From Candidatus Cloacimonadota bacterium (GTDB lineage Bacteria; Cloacimonadota; Cloacimonadia; Cloacimonadales; Cloacimonadaceae), in the NCBI GenBank assembly GCA_023392795.1, contig JAEWNJ010000141.1, forward strand, positions 1 through 9,814: a stretch of DNA of 9,814 nt, given 5' to 3'. The notes beneath the pieces were generated by a model that saw nothing but the letters and a program-made list of their open reading frames with translations, did not search any database and was not told the origin of the DNA. Positions 1-8,154 of this stretch are shown in pieces. A program made the position numbers and the translations under genes. Numbering within the stretch: the first letter of the stretch is position 1; the number at the start of each line of letters is the position of its first letter.

Positions 1-164
1 CGTCTGCCCAAATCGATGTCAATCCCTACCAATGTGCTATCAACCTGATACTCAAAGGGAGGGTAATCCGCGTGAGTGCCAATGCGTAATGGATCCTTAG
101 ACCCTTTGCCGCATGCCCCGATCAACAGAAGAGTAAATATAACAGGCCATATAAGATTCTTCAT
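1..164 (-). CDS. Amino-acid ABC transporter substrate-binding lipoprotein (N-terminal part; cut by window edge)
   Basis: Only the first 54 codons are in the window; the gene runs off the left edge. The protein begins MKNLIW, then a hydrophobic stretch ending in the lipobox LIGAC (Cys18), so it is predicted to be exported and lipid-anchored as a type II lipoprotein. The mature part reads LRIGTHADYPPFEY (residues 26-39) and later VGIDIDLG. This pattern is typical of the start of family-3 solute-binding proteins (SBP_bac_3), which capture polar amino acids for an ABC importer. The ligand cannot be told from this fragment. The start is the ATG at 164, with GGAGAG about 7 bases upstream; another ATG at 168 is in a different frame. 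It lies 45 bases after the NfeD gene with no visible terminator between, so it may be the tail of the same operon or a weakly linked neighbour. Not checked: the rest of the gene and any permease/ATPase genes beyond the edge. Confidence 0.8.
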   Translation of the reverse strand, partial: MKNLIWPVIFTLLLIGACGKGSKDPLRIGTHADYPPFEYQVDSTLVGIDIDLGR

Positions 165-209
165 TCATATCTCTCCATACTCATACAAGTACTGGCATCC
201 TGATCCTGT

Positions 210-650
210 TTACACTTGTTTTACTATCAGCTTATTCCCTTCGATGCCGATTATCGTTACCCTTTCCTGCTCTGCGATGCTTTCGCCATTCTCACTGATG
301 GCAACCCATTCTTCCCCGCCAACTTTCACGTAGCCGCGCCCGTCATCCACAATGGCCTGGGTGACATGTCCGGTTTTACCCTTCAGAGCGTAAACGTTCG
401 TATCCGCTCCCGGATTTGCCAATACCTTCTTGCCCAGTTTGCGCATGAAGAGAAAGGAAATGAAGCTGATGATTGCAAACAGCAGGATTTGTACGGGGAT
501 GCTGCGGTCGATTACCGGCAGGAGTGCCAACAATCCTGTGGCGATGGCGCCAACACCCAGAGAGATAAAGAAGAACGCGGGATCAAAGATTTCGATGATC
601 ACAAAGGCAATGCCGATGATGATCCATACATGCCACGCAAGCAGTTGCAT
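210..650 (-). CDS. Short NfeD-family membrane protein
   Basis: A 146-residue protein with three hydrophobic segments (about residues 6-22, 27-46 and 52-69), followed by a soluble domain at 88-146 that fits the small OB-fold of NfeD C-terminal domains (GKTGHV near 91-96, the VKVGGEEW stretch at 108-115, ending IIGIEGNKLIVKQV). Short NfeD proteins lack the N-terminal ClpP-like protease and usually partner with stomatin/SPFH proteins in membrane quality control or microdomain organisation. Here no SPFH gene is adjacent; the neighbours are a DUF4349-like membrane protein upstream and a substrate-binding lipoprotein downstream. Two adjacent ATG codons lie at 653 and 650. I chose 650 because the AGGAG at 661-657 is then 6 bases away instead of 3. 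Family assignment is fairly secure; cellular role is inferred. Confidence 0.85.
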   Translation of the reverse strand: MQLLAWHVWIIIGIAFVIIEIFDPAFFFISLGVGAIATGLLALLPVIDRSIPVQILLFAIISFISFLFMRKLGKKVLANPGADTNVYALKGKTGHVTQAIVDDGRGYVKVGGEEWVAISENGESIAEQERVTIIGIEGNKLIVKQV

Positions 651-656
651 CATATT

Positions 657-661
657 CTCCT
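657..661 (-). promoter_or_regulatory. Ribosome binding site of the NfeD gene
   Basis: AGGAG on the minus strand, lying just before the stop codon of the upstream DUF4349-like gene (stop at 663-665) on the genomic map. Spacing is 3 bases to the ATG at 653 and 6 bases to the ATG at 650, which favours the second ATG as the start. Confidence 0.6.
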
Positions 662-662
662 G

Positions 663-1553
663 TTACTTATTCTCACCATCTTTTTGGGATGAGCTGGATT
701 TGTCCTTGTATACACGTTTCACTTTGCGTTTGTTCCCATAGCCGTATTGCGACGAGTAACGATCGTAATTGGAATATGAACCCCCATACGTATAAGGGCC
801 AGCTCCGCCTACATTGATGCCTTTCACACCCATCAGGGAAAGGATGTACATTAGCAGTTTTACGCCGAAATAAACCAGAATGGTGCCGATAGTGAAGATG
901 CCAAGCCAGGTGAGAAACATGATAGCTCCACTCTTCAGAATCGAAACGAAGCTGGTGCTCCCTTTAGCAGGACTGAGCGTGATGTAGAGCAGTACATCTT
1001 TGGTTTCAGATAGTTTTTCCAGATTGGATCTCGCTTGCTGGATCAGGCCGTGTAGTTGCTCTTTGCGTCTGTTTTGCACTTCAGAAGGGAAACGTACCAT
1101 ATCCAGATCGGCTTGTTCCTTCTCATAGGAAGCCAGGCGGGCTGCCTCGCTGTCATAATCCAGATTTACCAGGGATGTATCCACTTGCTCCACTTGAGAG
1201 ATCACTGTGCCAAAAGCGCGCAATTCTTCGGCTACTACAGACACATCATCTCTATCAATGGTAAAGAGGTAGGCCCCGAAGCTCCCTTCATTCTGGCGAC
1301 GAATGCGCTGTTGAGCTCGTTTATTGATAATCTCGCTGATCCCTGTCTGCGCGGCGCTTACATTGGGGGCGCTAAAAGTTATCCTGGCCTTGTTTACAAA
1401 CTTTAGATCGCGGTATTCGTTGTTACTATCCTTAAAATTGAAGGTCCCAGGTTTATGCCCTCGGTTTTGAAACTGTAAAATGGCGGCTGCCAAAGCCAGG
1501 AATACGATGAAAATGGCTATGCCACGTACGCGGTGTTTACTTATCTTGCTCAA
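663..1553 (-). CDS. DUF4349-like membrane protein with Tyr/Gly/Ser-rich C-terminal tail
   Basis: A 296-residue protein. After a basic N-terminus comes a membrane segment (about 11-27). An extracytoplasmic domain of roughly residues 45-195 follows, resembling DUF4349: the KARITFSAP strand, the FGTVISQVEQVDTS stretch at 114-127, a helical probable coiled coil from 131 to 185, then LLYITLSP. A second strongly hydrophobic region spans 208-242. The end (248-273) is low complexity, rich in Gly, Tyr and Ser, followed by a basic patch KRKVKR and a Ser-rich charged end; with two membrane segments it should face the cytoplasm. The function of DUF4349 proteins is unknown to me beyond membrane/envelope association. 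The start is TTG at 1553, overlapping the recN stop as TTGA, with AGAGGA six bases upstream. The gene ends about 10 bases before the NfeD gene, so the two products are probably made together. Family call moderate; no enzymatic motif seen. Confidence 0.8.
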   Translation of the reverse strand: MSKISKHRVRGIAIFIVFLALAAAILQFQNRGHKPGTFNFKDSNNEYRDLKFVNKARITFSAPNVSAAQTGISEIINKRAQQRIRRQNEGSFGAYLFTIDRDDVSVVAEELRAFGTVISQVEQVDTSLVNLDYDSEAARLASYEKEQADLDMVRFPSEVQNRRKEQLHGLIQQARSNLEKLSETKDVLLYITLSPAKGSTSFVSILKSGAIMFLTWLGIFTIGTILVYFGVKLLMYILSLMGVKGINVGGAGPYTYGGSYSNYDRYSSQYGYGNKRKVKRVYKDKSSSSQKDGENK

Positions 1554-3259
1554 CTTTGTTCCTCTTTTGCTTTATTCTTTTCGATCAATTCCTCAGCGTG
1601 CTTCAGAGCGTGTCCGGTTACATTTCCGGAGAGCATCCGCGCCAATTCGGGAATGCGCTGCCGGGCGTCCAGTACGCGCAGTACCACACTTGTTCTGGCA
1701 TCACTCACCTTCTCGATAGCGATGTGTGTATTCGCATAAGCCGCGATCTGCGCCAAATGCGTGATGCACAATACCGGATGCTGCCGTGAGATGGAGGCAA
1801 TCGCCGCAGCCATGAGCTCGGCCGTCTTGCCACCAACGCCCGCATCGATCTCATCCAGGATCAGGAGCTTGGGGGACATCCTCAGGGCTAAAACCTGTTT
1901 GATTCCCAAAAGAATCCTGCTCAATTCACCACCGCTGGCCACATGAGACAGTGGTTTCAAACTGCTGCCGGGATTCGCCGAAAAGAGAATCTCGACCTCG
2001 TCCTGACCACTCTCAGAAAAAGCAGCCAAGCTACCTGTTAGTACATTTTCAGGCTTTACTTTTTTGTCAATCTCAATTTGGATTTGCGCTTGCTCCAAGG
2101 CCAGATGCCGAATGCTCTTTTGCAGCTCTTTGGCCAGTTTGGCTCCGGCTTTCTGCCTTGTCATGCTAAGCTTATCTGCCATCAAGGCAAGCTCTTGTGC
2201 GTCTGCCTCACAGCTCTTCTGCAGGGCTGATATCTGTTGCCGAAAATCATCGGCAGAGGCCAGATCTTTTGCGCGCGCGGCAAAGAGAGCCAGCAAATCC
2301 TCCACACTGGTGACCTTGTGTTTGTGTAAAAGGCTGTTGATCTCATCCAGACGCTTCTCGATCCCGGCCATGCGGGAAGGATCATAGGACAATGTATCCA
2401 GTAGCGATGAAAGGGCCATGGAGGTGCCGCGTAGGGCTTCTCTGGCTTCAAGGAGCGTATCCCCGGCCTCGGCAATGTGCTCACCGAGTTCCCGAAAACG
2501 CTCCAACTGGGTCTGATACAAACCCAGCCTATCAAAGATGCTGTTCTCCGCTTCAAACATCGCGCTGTTCATGCCAAGAGCCAGATCGAGTATCTCCCGC
2601 CCATGCTCTTGCAACTCAAATTCTTGTTGCAGGGCCTTGTCTTCACCTATCTTGAGATCGGCCTTTTCCAGCTCTGCATATTGGTAGCGGTATAGCTCCA
2701 GCTTTTGCTGCTGCGCTTCATCCTCTGCCTGCATCTGGGCGAGTAGCTGCTCCTTGCGCTTCAATTCGCGGTATGCGGCTCCAAACTCTTTACACAATTC
2801 GGTCGATCCGGCATAGCGATCCAAAATCTCCAGCTGATACACGGTAGAAAGCAAGCGTTGCTGATCGCGTTGATGATGAAAATCCAGGAGCAGGGGCTTT
2901 AGGGATTTCATTACCTGCGCACTCACCTTCCTGCCGCCGATAAAATAAGACGATTTACCCGCGGGGGAGATCTCGCGCGCCAGCACCAGTTCTTCATCCG
3001 TGGGTGAGTTCAGCTCTGTCAGATAGTCTCTGATGGGGCCACTCTGCGGGGGGATGAAGCTGCTTTCCAGATAGATGGGCTGCGCAGGATCGTAGGCTTC
3101 CAGAGCATAGGCACTGTCACCCAGGATGAGCGCTACGGAACCCACGAGGATGGATTTTCCCGCGCCTGTTTCCCCTGTGATAACCGTGAGCCCGGGGCCA
3201 AACTGCAAACGCAATTCCGGCACAAGGATATAGTTTTTGATGTAGATTTCGGATAGCAT
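1550..3259 (-). CDS. recN: DNA repair protein RecN (SMC-like ATPase)
   Basis: RecN is a cytoplasmic SMC-type ATPase that acts early in recombinational repair of double-strand breaks. Numbering from the ATG at 3259 (569 residues, normal for the family): Walker A GETGAGKS at 29-36; a Q-loop-region motif at 126-134; a long helical middle (about 150-395) expected to form the antiparallel coiled coil; ABC signature SGGELSRI at 442-449; Walker B with catalytic Glu, LLILDEIDAGVGG, at 465-477; and the H-loop CITHLAQIAA at 498-507. All ATPase elements are intact. The usual RecN motif DIHGQHEHQ reads DFHHQRDQQ here, keeping the central Gln but losing the Gly-Gln-His core. A GTG at 3262 immediately precedes the ATG; I prefer the ATG because MLSEIYIKN matches the usual RecN beginning. 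The ATG forms TGATG with the nadK stop, and the gene overlaps the downstream DUF4349-like gene by four bases. nadK-recN adjacency occurs in many bacteria. Confidence 0.96.
   Translation of the reverse strand: MLSEIYIKNYILVPELRLQFGPGLTVITGETGAGKSILVGSVALILGDSAYALEAYDPAQPIYLESSFIPPQSGPIRDYLTELNSPTDEELVLAREISPAGKSSYFIGGRKVSAQVMKSLKPLLLDFHHQRDQQRLLSTVYQLEILDRYAGSTELCKEFGAAYRELKRKEQLLAQMQAEDEAQQQKLELYRYQYAELEKADLKIGEDKALQQEFELQEHGREILDLALGMNSAMFEAENSIFDRLGLYQTQLERFRELGEHIAEAGDTLLEAREALRGTSMALSSLLDTLSYDPSRMAGIEKRLDEINSLLHKHKVTSVEDLLALFAARAKDLASADDFRQQISALQKSCEADAQELALMADKLSMTRQKAGAKLAKELQKSIRHLALEQAQIQIEIDKKVKPENVLTGSLAAFSESGQDEVEILFSANPGSSLKPLSHVASGGELSRILLGIKQVLALRMSPKLLILDEIDAGVGGKTAELMAAAIASISRQHPVLCITHLAQIAAYANTHIAIEKVSDARTSVVLRVLDARQRIPELARMLSGNVTGHALKHAEELIEKNKAKEEQS
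1560..1565 (-). promoter_or_regulatory. Ribosome binding site supporting a TTG start
   Basis: AGAGGA on the minus strand inside the 3' end of recN, followed by ACAAAG (6 bases) and then TTG at 1553. The good spacing is the main reason for accepting the unusual TTG start of the DUF4349-like gene. Confidence 0.6.
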
Positions 3260-4143
3260 CACTTACCCAGGTGCATCTTGTTGCGCAGGATGCGGTAAAA
3301 GGTGCGCTTACTAAGCTTGATGAACTTCACCTGACGCTTGGACGCGCTGACCATCAATTCATCGCGATCGGCCAGAGCAAGACTGTTTGCTCCATCCACC
3401 TGCAGCCAGGCGGACTGAGACAGGCCATGAACCCTGAGCAGCAGGCGATCACTGGCGGCAAAGACCATGGGACGGATGGTCAGGAGATGCGGATTGAGCG
3501 GAGTGATCACCATGGCTGCCATGTGCGGAGCCAGGATGGGGCCACCGGCAGCCAGAGAATAAGCTGTGGATCCGGTGGGAGTACAAGTAACCACTCCATC
3601 GCAGCGTGTATCAAATACATAACGGCCGTTGGCAAAGATACGCACACCGATCAGTCCTGGATTTTCACCTTTGTAGATCACCGCATCGTTCAAAGCTTCC
3701 TCTTGCAGGATTATCTTTCCATCTCTTTTCACACTGCATTGGATCAGCATGCGGCTGAGGATCTGGTATTTCCCTGCCACCAGGTCGCGGATGGAGGCTC
3801 TGATTTCCGGTAGAGTGCTTTCGGACAGAAAGCCCAGATAACCCAGATTTATCCCCAAAATCGGTGCAGATGTCTTCAGCGCAAGTTCTTTTGCTTTCAG
3901 GATGGTGCCATCGCCGCCAAACACCAGGATGCTGTGGATCCTGGGCAAGGGCTTTCCTGCGGTGAAATCAAGCACTTTCACGGGGGGCTGAAGGATGTCC
4001 TTCTGATCGGCGTCTCCGTAAAACCTGATCTCCTTACCCTTGGGATTGAGGATGCGATCCTCCTCCTGCAGATTGATCAGCAGCTCAAAGATGCTCTGTT
4101 TATCGGCAAAGCCGGGATTGATATATACGGCAAAGTTTGTCAT
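3259..4143 (-). CDS. nadK: NAD kinase
   Basis: NAD kinase phosphorylates NAD to NADP using ATP (or polyphosphate in some bacteria) and is the only route to NADP, so it is normally essential. The 294-residue length is typical. Diagnostic motifs are present: GGDGT at 76-80 (the Asp is the catalytic residue of the family), NLGYLGFLSE at 99-108, the LND motif near 151-153 that contacts NAD, and the glycine-rich TPTGSTAYSLAAGGP stretch at 188-202, followed by LTIRPMVF at 221-228 in the beta-sandwich domain. No signal peptide; cytoplasmic. The ATG start overlaps the rsgA stop as ATGA, with no clear Shine-Dalgarno, so expression probably depends on coupling. The stop overlaps the recN start. NADP supply feeds, among others, the dihydrodipicolinate reductase step that follows DapA, though the shared operon does not prove a functional link. 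Confidence 0.96.
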   Translation of the reverse strand: MTNFAVYINPGFADKQSIFELLINLQEEDRILNPKGKEIRFYGDADQKDILQPPVKVLDFTAGKPLPRIHSILVFGGDGTILKAKELALKTSAPILGINLGYLGFLSESTLPEIRASIRDLVAGKYQILSRMLIQCSVKRDGKIILQEEALNDAVIYKGENPGLIGVRIFANGRYVFDTRCDGVVTCTPTGSTAYSLAAGGPILAPHMAAMVITPLNPHLLTIRPMVFAASDRLLLRVHGLSQSAWLQVDGANSLALADRDELMVSASKRQVKFIKLSKRTFYRILRNKMHLGK

Positions 4144-5204
4144 GGTGATTGCATGATCCAGCGGTATGATTCATAACGTTCGGGATCGATTTCCCCTTTT
4201 TCCAATGCTTCCAATACGGCGCAGCCGATCTCTTCCATGTGGCTGCAATCGCGAAACTTGCAAAGAGGATAGTATTGTTCAAAGCCCGGATATAGCTTGG
4301 GGATGATCTTCACGTCGTCTTGATGCAGGGAGATGGTCTTGATGCCCGGAGTATCCAGCAAGTGTCCGCCAAAGCTCCACGGCAGCAGCACTGCCTGAGT
4401 GGTAGTATGCTTGCCTTTTTCGTTAAAGTCGCTCACTTCAGCGGTCAACAGCTCTATTCCTGGCTCCAGACAATTGATCAGCGAACTCTTTCCTGCTCCG
4501 GAGTGCCCGGAAAACACCGAATCCTTGTCCCTTAGATAGTTTCTCAATTCTTCTATGCCCTGCCCGCTCACAGTGGAACTGAGGATGATGTCACAGCCAA
4601 TCTGCCGGTAATAGGCCAGGCTTTCTTCCAGTTCATCAAAATCCTCGCAGAGATCAATCTTGTTTACCACAATGAGGGGGGCAATCTTGTGCTTGGCTGC
4701 CAGGATCAGATAGCGATCCACCAGTCCGGGCTTGAATCTGGGCATCAGCCAGGAGGTCGTGATCACCAGGAGATCGATATTGGCAGCGATCACGATGTCC
4801 TTTTGAAAAGTCCCCGAGCCGTATCGGATCAGGCTGTTTTTGCGGGGGACCAGTTTTTCCACGCGATAATCAGGTGCCGGGGCGATATCCACTTCCACCA
4901 GGTCACCCACCGCCAATAGCCCATGGCTGCGGTACAGAAATTGTTTCAGACGTCCGCTGATGCTGGCGGTCACGGTGTCATGTTCCACCGCTATGCGGCA
5001 CTGATAGTTGCTCATCACTTCCATCACTCGCGCCAGCTTCAGCTCTGAGTCGTTCTTGTAGCTGTGTTCCAGCTTGGTGGAGGTTCTGGACGTTTTATAG
5101 GCGGCTGATTCCCGCTGGTCGTCCAATACCTCAAGATCGGGCAGGCTGATGTTGCGCAGCCTGCCATTATACTTTGTGTGTTGCTTCTTATCTTTTTGCT
5201 TCAC
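4140..5204 (-). CDS. rsgA: Ribosome small-subunit biogenesis GTPase RsgA
   Basis: RsgA (YjeQ/YloQ) is a GTPase that checks late maturation of the 30S subunit. This 354-residue protein shows the hallmark circular permutation, with G4 before G1: NKID at 181-184, P-loop GHSGAGKS at 233-240, the switch region KGKHTTT at 263-269 (G2 Thr), then DTPG at 284-287. An N-terminal basic extension (1-60) and an OB-fold (about 65-120) come first. The C-terminal zinc-binding module is complete, C-x4-C-x-H-x5-C (C315, C320, H322, C328). The start is GTG at 5204, overlapping the stop of the M16C peptidase gene as GTGA; there is no good Shine-Dalgarno, which points to translational coupling. The end overlaps nadK as ATGA. 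No missing residues noticed; the identification is firm. Confidence 0.96.
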   Translation of the reverse strand: MKQKDKKQHTKYNGRLRNISLPDLEVLDDQRESAAYKTSRTSTKLEHSYKNDSELKLARVMEVMSNYQCRIAVEHDTVTASISGRLKQFLYRSHGLLAVGDLVEVDIAPAPDYRVEKLVPRKNSLIRYGSGTFQKDIVIAANIDLLVITTSWLMPRFKPGLVDRYLILAAKHKIAPLIVVNKIDLCEDFDELEESLAYYRQIGCDIILSSTVSGQGIEELRNYLRDKDSVFSGHSGAGKSSLINCLEPGIELLTAEVSDFNEKGKHTTTQAVLLPWSFGGHLLDTPGIKTISLHQDDVKIIPKLYPGFEQYYPLCKFRDCSHMEEIGCAVLEALEKGEIDPERYESYRWIMQSP

Positions 5205-8125
5205 TTTCTAAAGACGGGGGTGATGAGGTCGAAGATATCAGCATTGGCGCGGATGGTCGCTTCGTTGCCAAACACAGCGTAGTGGTTCTTTTCCATGATT
5301 GCCTGGATCATATCGGCATATTGGCGCAGATCTTCCAGCTTGGTATCCAGCACTTCATCGCGGATCTGCTGCCGATCGGCCTGAGTGAAGCCGGTCATAA
5401 AGTCCAGATCTCCCTGTACGCCTTGATACTCCGGCGTTTTGGGATAATCCAGATTGGATACTTCGCCCAGGATAAACTTATCCATATCGCGGGAGTTGTA
5501 GGCCATACTGCGGATAAAATCCGGCACCTCGTTATACACATCCAGGCTTTCCTTCAGGTTGGGATCCCGGTATGAATAGAAATACTGGTATCCGTCCATC
5601 GTGAAGCCCGCGCCGCCGCCATAGGCTCCGCCTTTCACGCGTAATTCCTTGTACAGGAAGTCGTTGCTGAGGATGTTTGAGAGCACTCTCAGCTTACCCG
5701 AATAGGGGTAACCCTTGCGGAAGAAATTGCCCCCTTTTACCACATACTGCACCTTCACCGGTGCGGCAATGCCCTCATTGAGATTCTTGGTCTCAAAGCT
5801 GATTTCGGCTGTTTCATGGATATCGGTGGAGAGCTTGCCCATCAAGGCGGGCAGGGCGCTGATCACACCGGGGATCAGCTCTTCGGTGGCGGTGATGCTG
5901 ACGATGGATCCATTCATACCCAGGAAGTGGGATTGCACCCATTTCAATTCTTCGACGATGTCCTCAATCTCGCTATCCAGCTTGCTTTCCAATTCGATCA
6001 GGAAGTGATGGAAGCCGAGGCCACTCACCCGATCCTGCCAATTGTGAAGCTGGGAATAAGGTGCAAACATGCGTTTAATGGCTACGGAAACTCCACCCTG
6101 AATGATCATGGCTTCACTGCGTGCCTTCATCTCGCGGATCAGGGTCTTTAGCCTGGCATGATCGTCGAAGACAGCGTTCAGGACATATTCCGCGGCCAGA
6201 TCCATCAGTTTATCGGTTTTGGCGGCGATCGCTTTTCCGCTCAGGACCAGCTTGGGAATGATGTCATCGGGAGTTTGGTAGCTGTTCATCACATCCAGGT
6301 TTAGAGAAATGCCACCGGTATGGCTTTGAATCTCGTTTGAGAGATCGCCGTAGCTGTAGTTTTTGCTATCGATCAAGCCAAGAAGCTGGGTGTAAACCTC
6401 GATCCAGGGCAGGTCGTCCTGATTGGCATGGCTCAGATCGAAATACTGCCGGAAATACACGATGCCATTGGTATTCACCGGGTGCCTGAGCAGGATGAAT
6501 TCCTTGTATTGCTCCACCACTGTGGGGATTTCGGGAGCTTCTTTATTTACGTCGCTCAGTTTTAGAAGCGGAATCTTCAGCAGATCTTCCTGAGAATCCG
6601 GACTCTCCTGCCAGGCGGTAAGCTCCTCGTTGCGTTTGATCAGAGCTTTAATCTCGGTTTTCTTCAAGGAGGCTTTGTATTTGGTTAGCTTGTCGTTCAG
6701 CTCGGCTTCTTGCTTGGCGATCAGTCCGGGTACTGGCACGAAATGGATTTCCGAGGCGTGTTTATTATCCAGAATAAAGGCTTTGATCAGGTTTTCAAAT
6801 AGCGGTTCGCTCAGTCCCTTGCGCAGTTCTGAAAGGTATGCTTCAAAGGCTATGCTACTGATCGGATCTCCACCATGGTTCCACAAGCCCAGGCAGGTCA
6901 GCACATAGAACAGCCCTTTGGGGAGGCGCTGCAATTGAGCTTCCCGCAGGAAAAACTCTCTGGAATTGATGCAGGCTTCCACCAGTTTCTTGTCAAAGCC
7001 TTCCTTGACGATGCGTTTGAGCTCATCCTTGATCAATTTGCTCAATTTCTCCAGATTCTCCTGCTTCACCTGCTTGCAAACGATGCTGATAGTGGGCTGC
7101 AGAATGTCATCATTCAGATATATCTGGGAATCCTGACACATGCCGGAATTGCGGATGGCCGTCTTTAACGGGGATGCTGCTGAGCGCATCAAAAGATCCG
7201 CCAGGAGCTGTAATTTGGGTACCAGATAGTCATCGCTCACTTTGCCGTAGCTGTAGTTCAATGCCAGGTAATACTGTCCCTCAGGTTGCAGATCGTCACC
7301 CAAGGGATACTCGTGACTGATCTTCTTAACCTTTGAGAAAGGCTTTTGCAGGGGGAATTCATGACGGGTGCCAGGATCTTCAAAATGGCTAAGGTACTCT
7401 TCGTCGATGATCTTTAGCGTAGCGTCGATATCGAGATTGCCGTAGAGGGCGATCTTGCTGTTTGAGGGATGGTAATATTTACTGTGGAAGGCCAGGAATT
7501 TCTCGTTCGTCAGTTGCGGAATGGCCTCAGGATCGCCACCACTTTCAAAGCCGTAAGGCGTATCAGGGAATTGCGCATGAGTGCAAAAGCGCTGTACTAC
7601 GCTGTCCACGGATGAGAACGCGCCTTTCATCTCATTGTAAACCACTCCACGGTACTTGATCTCTTGATCTTCGCCAAAGAGCTCGTAATGCCAGCCTTCC
7701 TGATCCAAAATGCGCGAATCTTCATAGATTTTGGGGAAGAGCACGGCATCCAGATACACCTTCATCAGATTGATAAAATCCTTATCGTTCGTGGAGGCAA
7801 TGGGATAGGATGTCCAGTCGGAAGAGGTCATGGCGTTGATGAAGGTATTCAGGCTGCCCTTCACCAGCTCCATAAAGGTGTTCTTCGCAGGGTAATTGCG
7901 CGAGCCGTTCAATACCGAGTGTTCCAAGATGTGGGGGCAACCGGAATCGTCCTCGGGGATGGTCTTGAAAGCTATGTTAAATACCTTGTTGCTGTCCTCA
8001 CATTCCAGATACATCAGTTCGGCGCCGCTCTTCTGATGGTGATAGCGGTGCGCGGTGATCTTCACTTCCTTGATTTCCCGGCTCTCAATCAATTCAAAGC
8101 CGTGGACTATTTTAGCCTTTTTCAT
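5201..8125 (-). CDS. M16C-family zinc metallopeptidase (presequence-protease-like)
   Basis: A 974-residue single-chain peptidase of the PreP/M16C type, which closes as a clam shell around short unstructured peptides and degrades them. The inverted zinc motif HxxEH is HILEH at 65-69 (His65 and His69 ligands, Glu68 base), with the third ligand Glu165 in VVYNEMKGAF. The conserved FMELVKGSLNTFINAMT stretch (84-100) follows the motif. The second half carries the Arg/Tyr pair that completes the active site in PreP enzymes (Arg829 and Tyr835 in RVKGGAYGGGAGF). The helical linker lies near 470-510, so all four homologous domains seem present. There is no signal peptide, so a cytoplasmic peptide-scavenging role is likely, in contrast to exported M16 enzymes. 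The ATG start at 8125 is 29 bases after dapA; its AAGGA is about 11 bases upstream, a long spacing. The end overlaps rsgA by GTGA. Specificity is not predictable. Confidence 0.93.
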   Translation of the reverse strand: MKKAKIVHGFELIESREIKEVKITAHRYHHQKSGAELMYLECEDSNKVFNIAFKTIPEDDSGCPHILEHSVLNGSRNYPAKNTFMELVKGSLNTFINAMTSSDWTSYPIASTNDKDFINLMKVYLDAVLFPKIYEDSRILDQEGWHYELFGEDQEIKYRGVVYNEMKGAFSSVDSVVQRFCTHAQFPDTPYGFESGGDPEAIPQLTNEKFLAFHSKYYHPSNSKIALYGNLDIDATLKIIDEEYLSHFEDPGTRHEFPLQKPFSKVKKISHEYPLGDDLQPEGQYYLALNYSYGKVSDDYLVPKLQLLADLLMRSAASPLKTAIRNSGMCQDSQIYLNDDILQPTISIVCKQVKQENLEKLSKLIKDELKRIVKEGFDKKLVEACINSREFFLREAQLQRLPKGLFYVLTCLGLWNHGGDPISSIAFEAYLSELRKGLSEPLFENLIKAFILDNKHASEIHFVPVPGLIAKQEAELNDKLTKYKASLKKTEIKALIKRNEELTAWQESPDSQEDLLKIPLLKLSDVNKEAPEIPTVVEQYKEFILLRHPVNTNGIVYFRQYFDLSHANQDDLPWIEVYTQLLGLIDSKNYSYGDLSNEIQSHTGGISLNLDVMNSYQTPDDIIPKLVLSGKAIAAKTDKLMDLAAEYVLNAVFDDHARLKTLIREMKARSEAMIIQGGVSVAIKRMFAPYSQLHNWQDRVSGLGFHHFLIELESKLDSEIEDIVEELKWVQSHFLGMNGSIVSITATEELIPGVISALPALMGKLSTDIHETAEISFETKNLNEGIAAPVKVQYVVKGGNFFRKGYPYSGKLRVLSNILSNDFLYKELRVKGGAYGGGAGFTMDGYQYFYSYRDPNLKESLDVYNEVPDFIRSMAYNSRDMDKFILGEVSNLDYPKTPEYQGVQGDLDFMTGFTQADRQQIRDEVLDTKLEDLRQYADMIQAIMEKNHYAVFGNEATIRANADIFDLITPVFRK

Positions 8126-8154
8126 TGGTTCGTATATCCTTTGTATTCTATTTT

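Noticed and set aside
2182..2556. Alternate minus-strand frame of 124 codons within recN
   Set aside because: Lies wholly inside the recN coiled-coil region in another frame; recN itself is unbroken, so there is no frameshift to explain it.
3271..3813. Plus-strand open frame of 180 codons opposite nadK
   Set aside because: Antisense shadow of nadK; His/Gln/Gly-rich translation with no recognisable domain.
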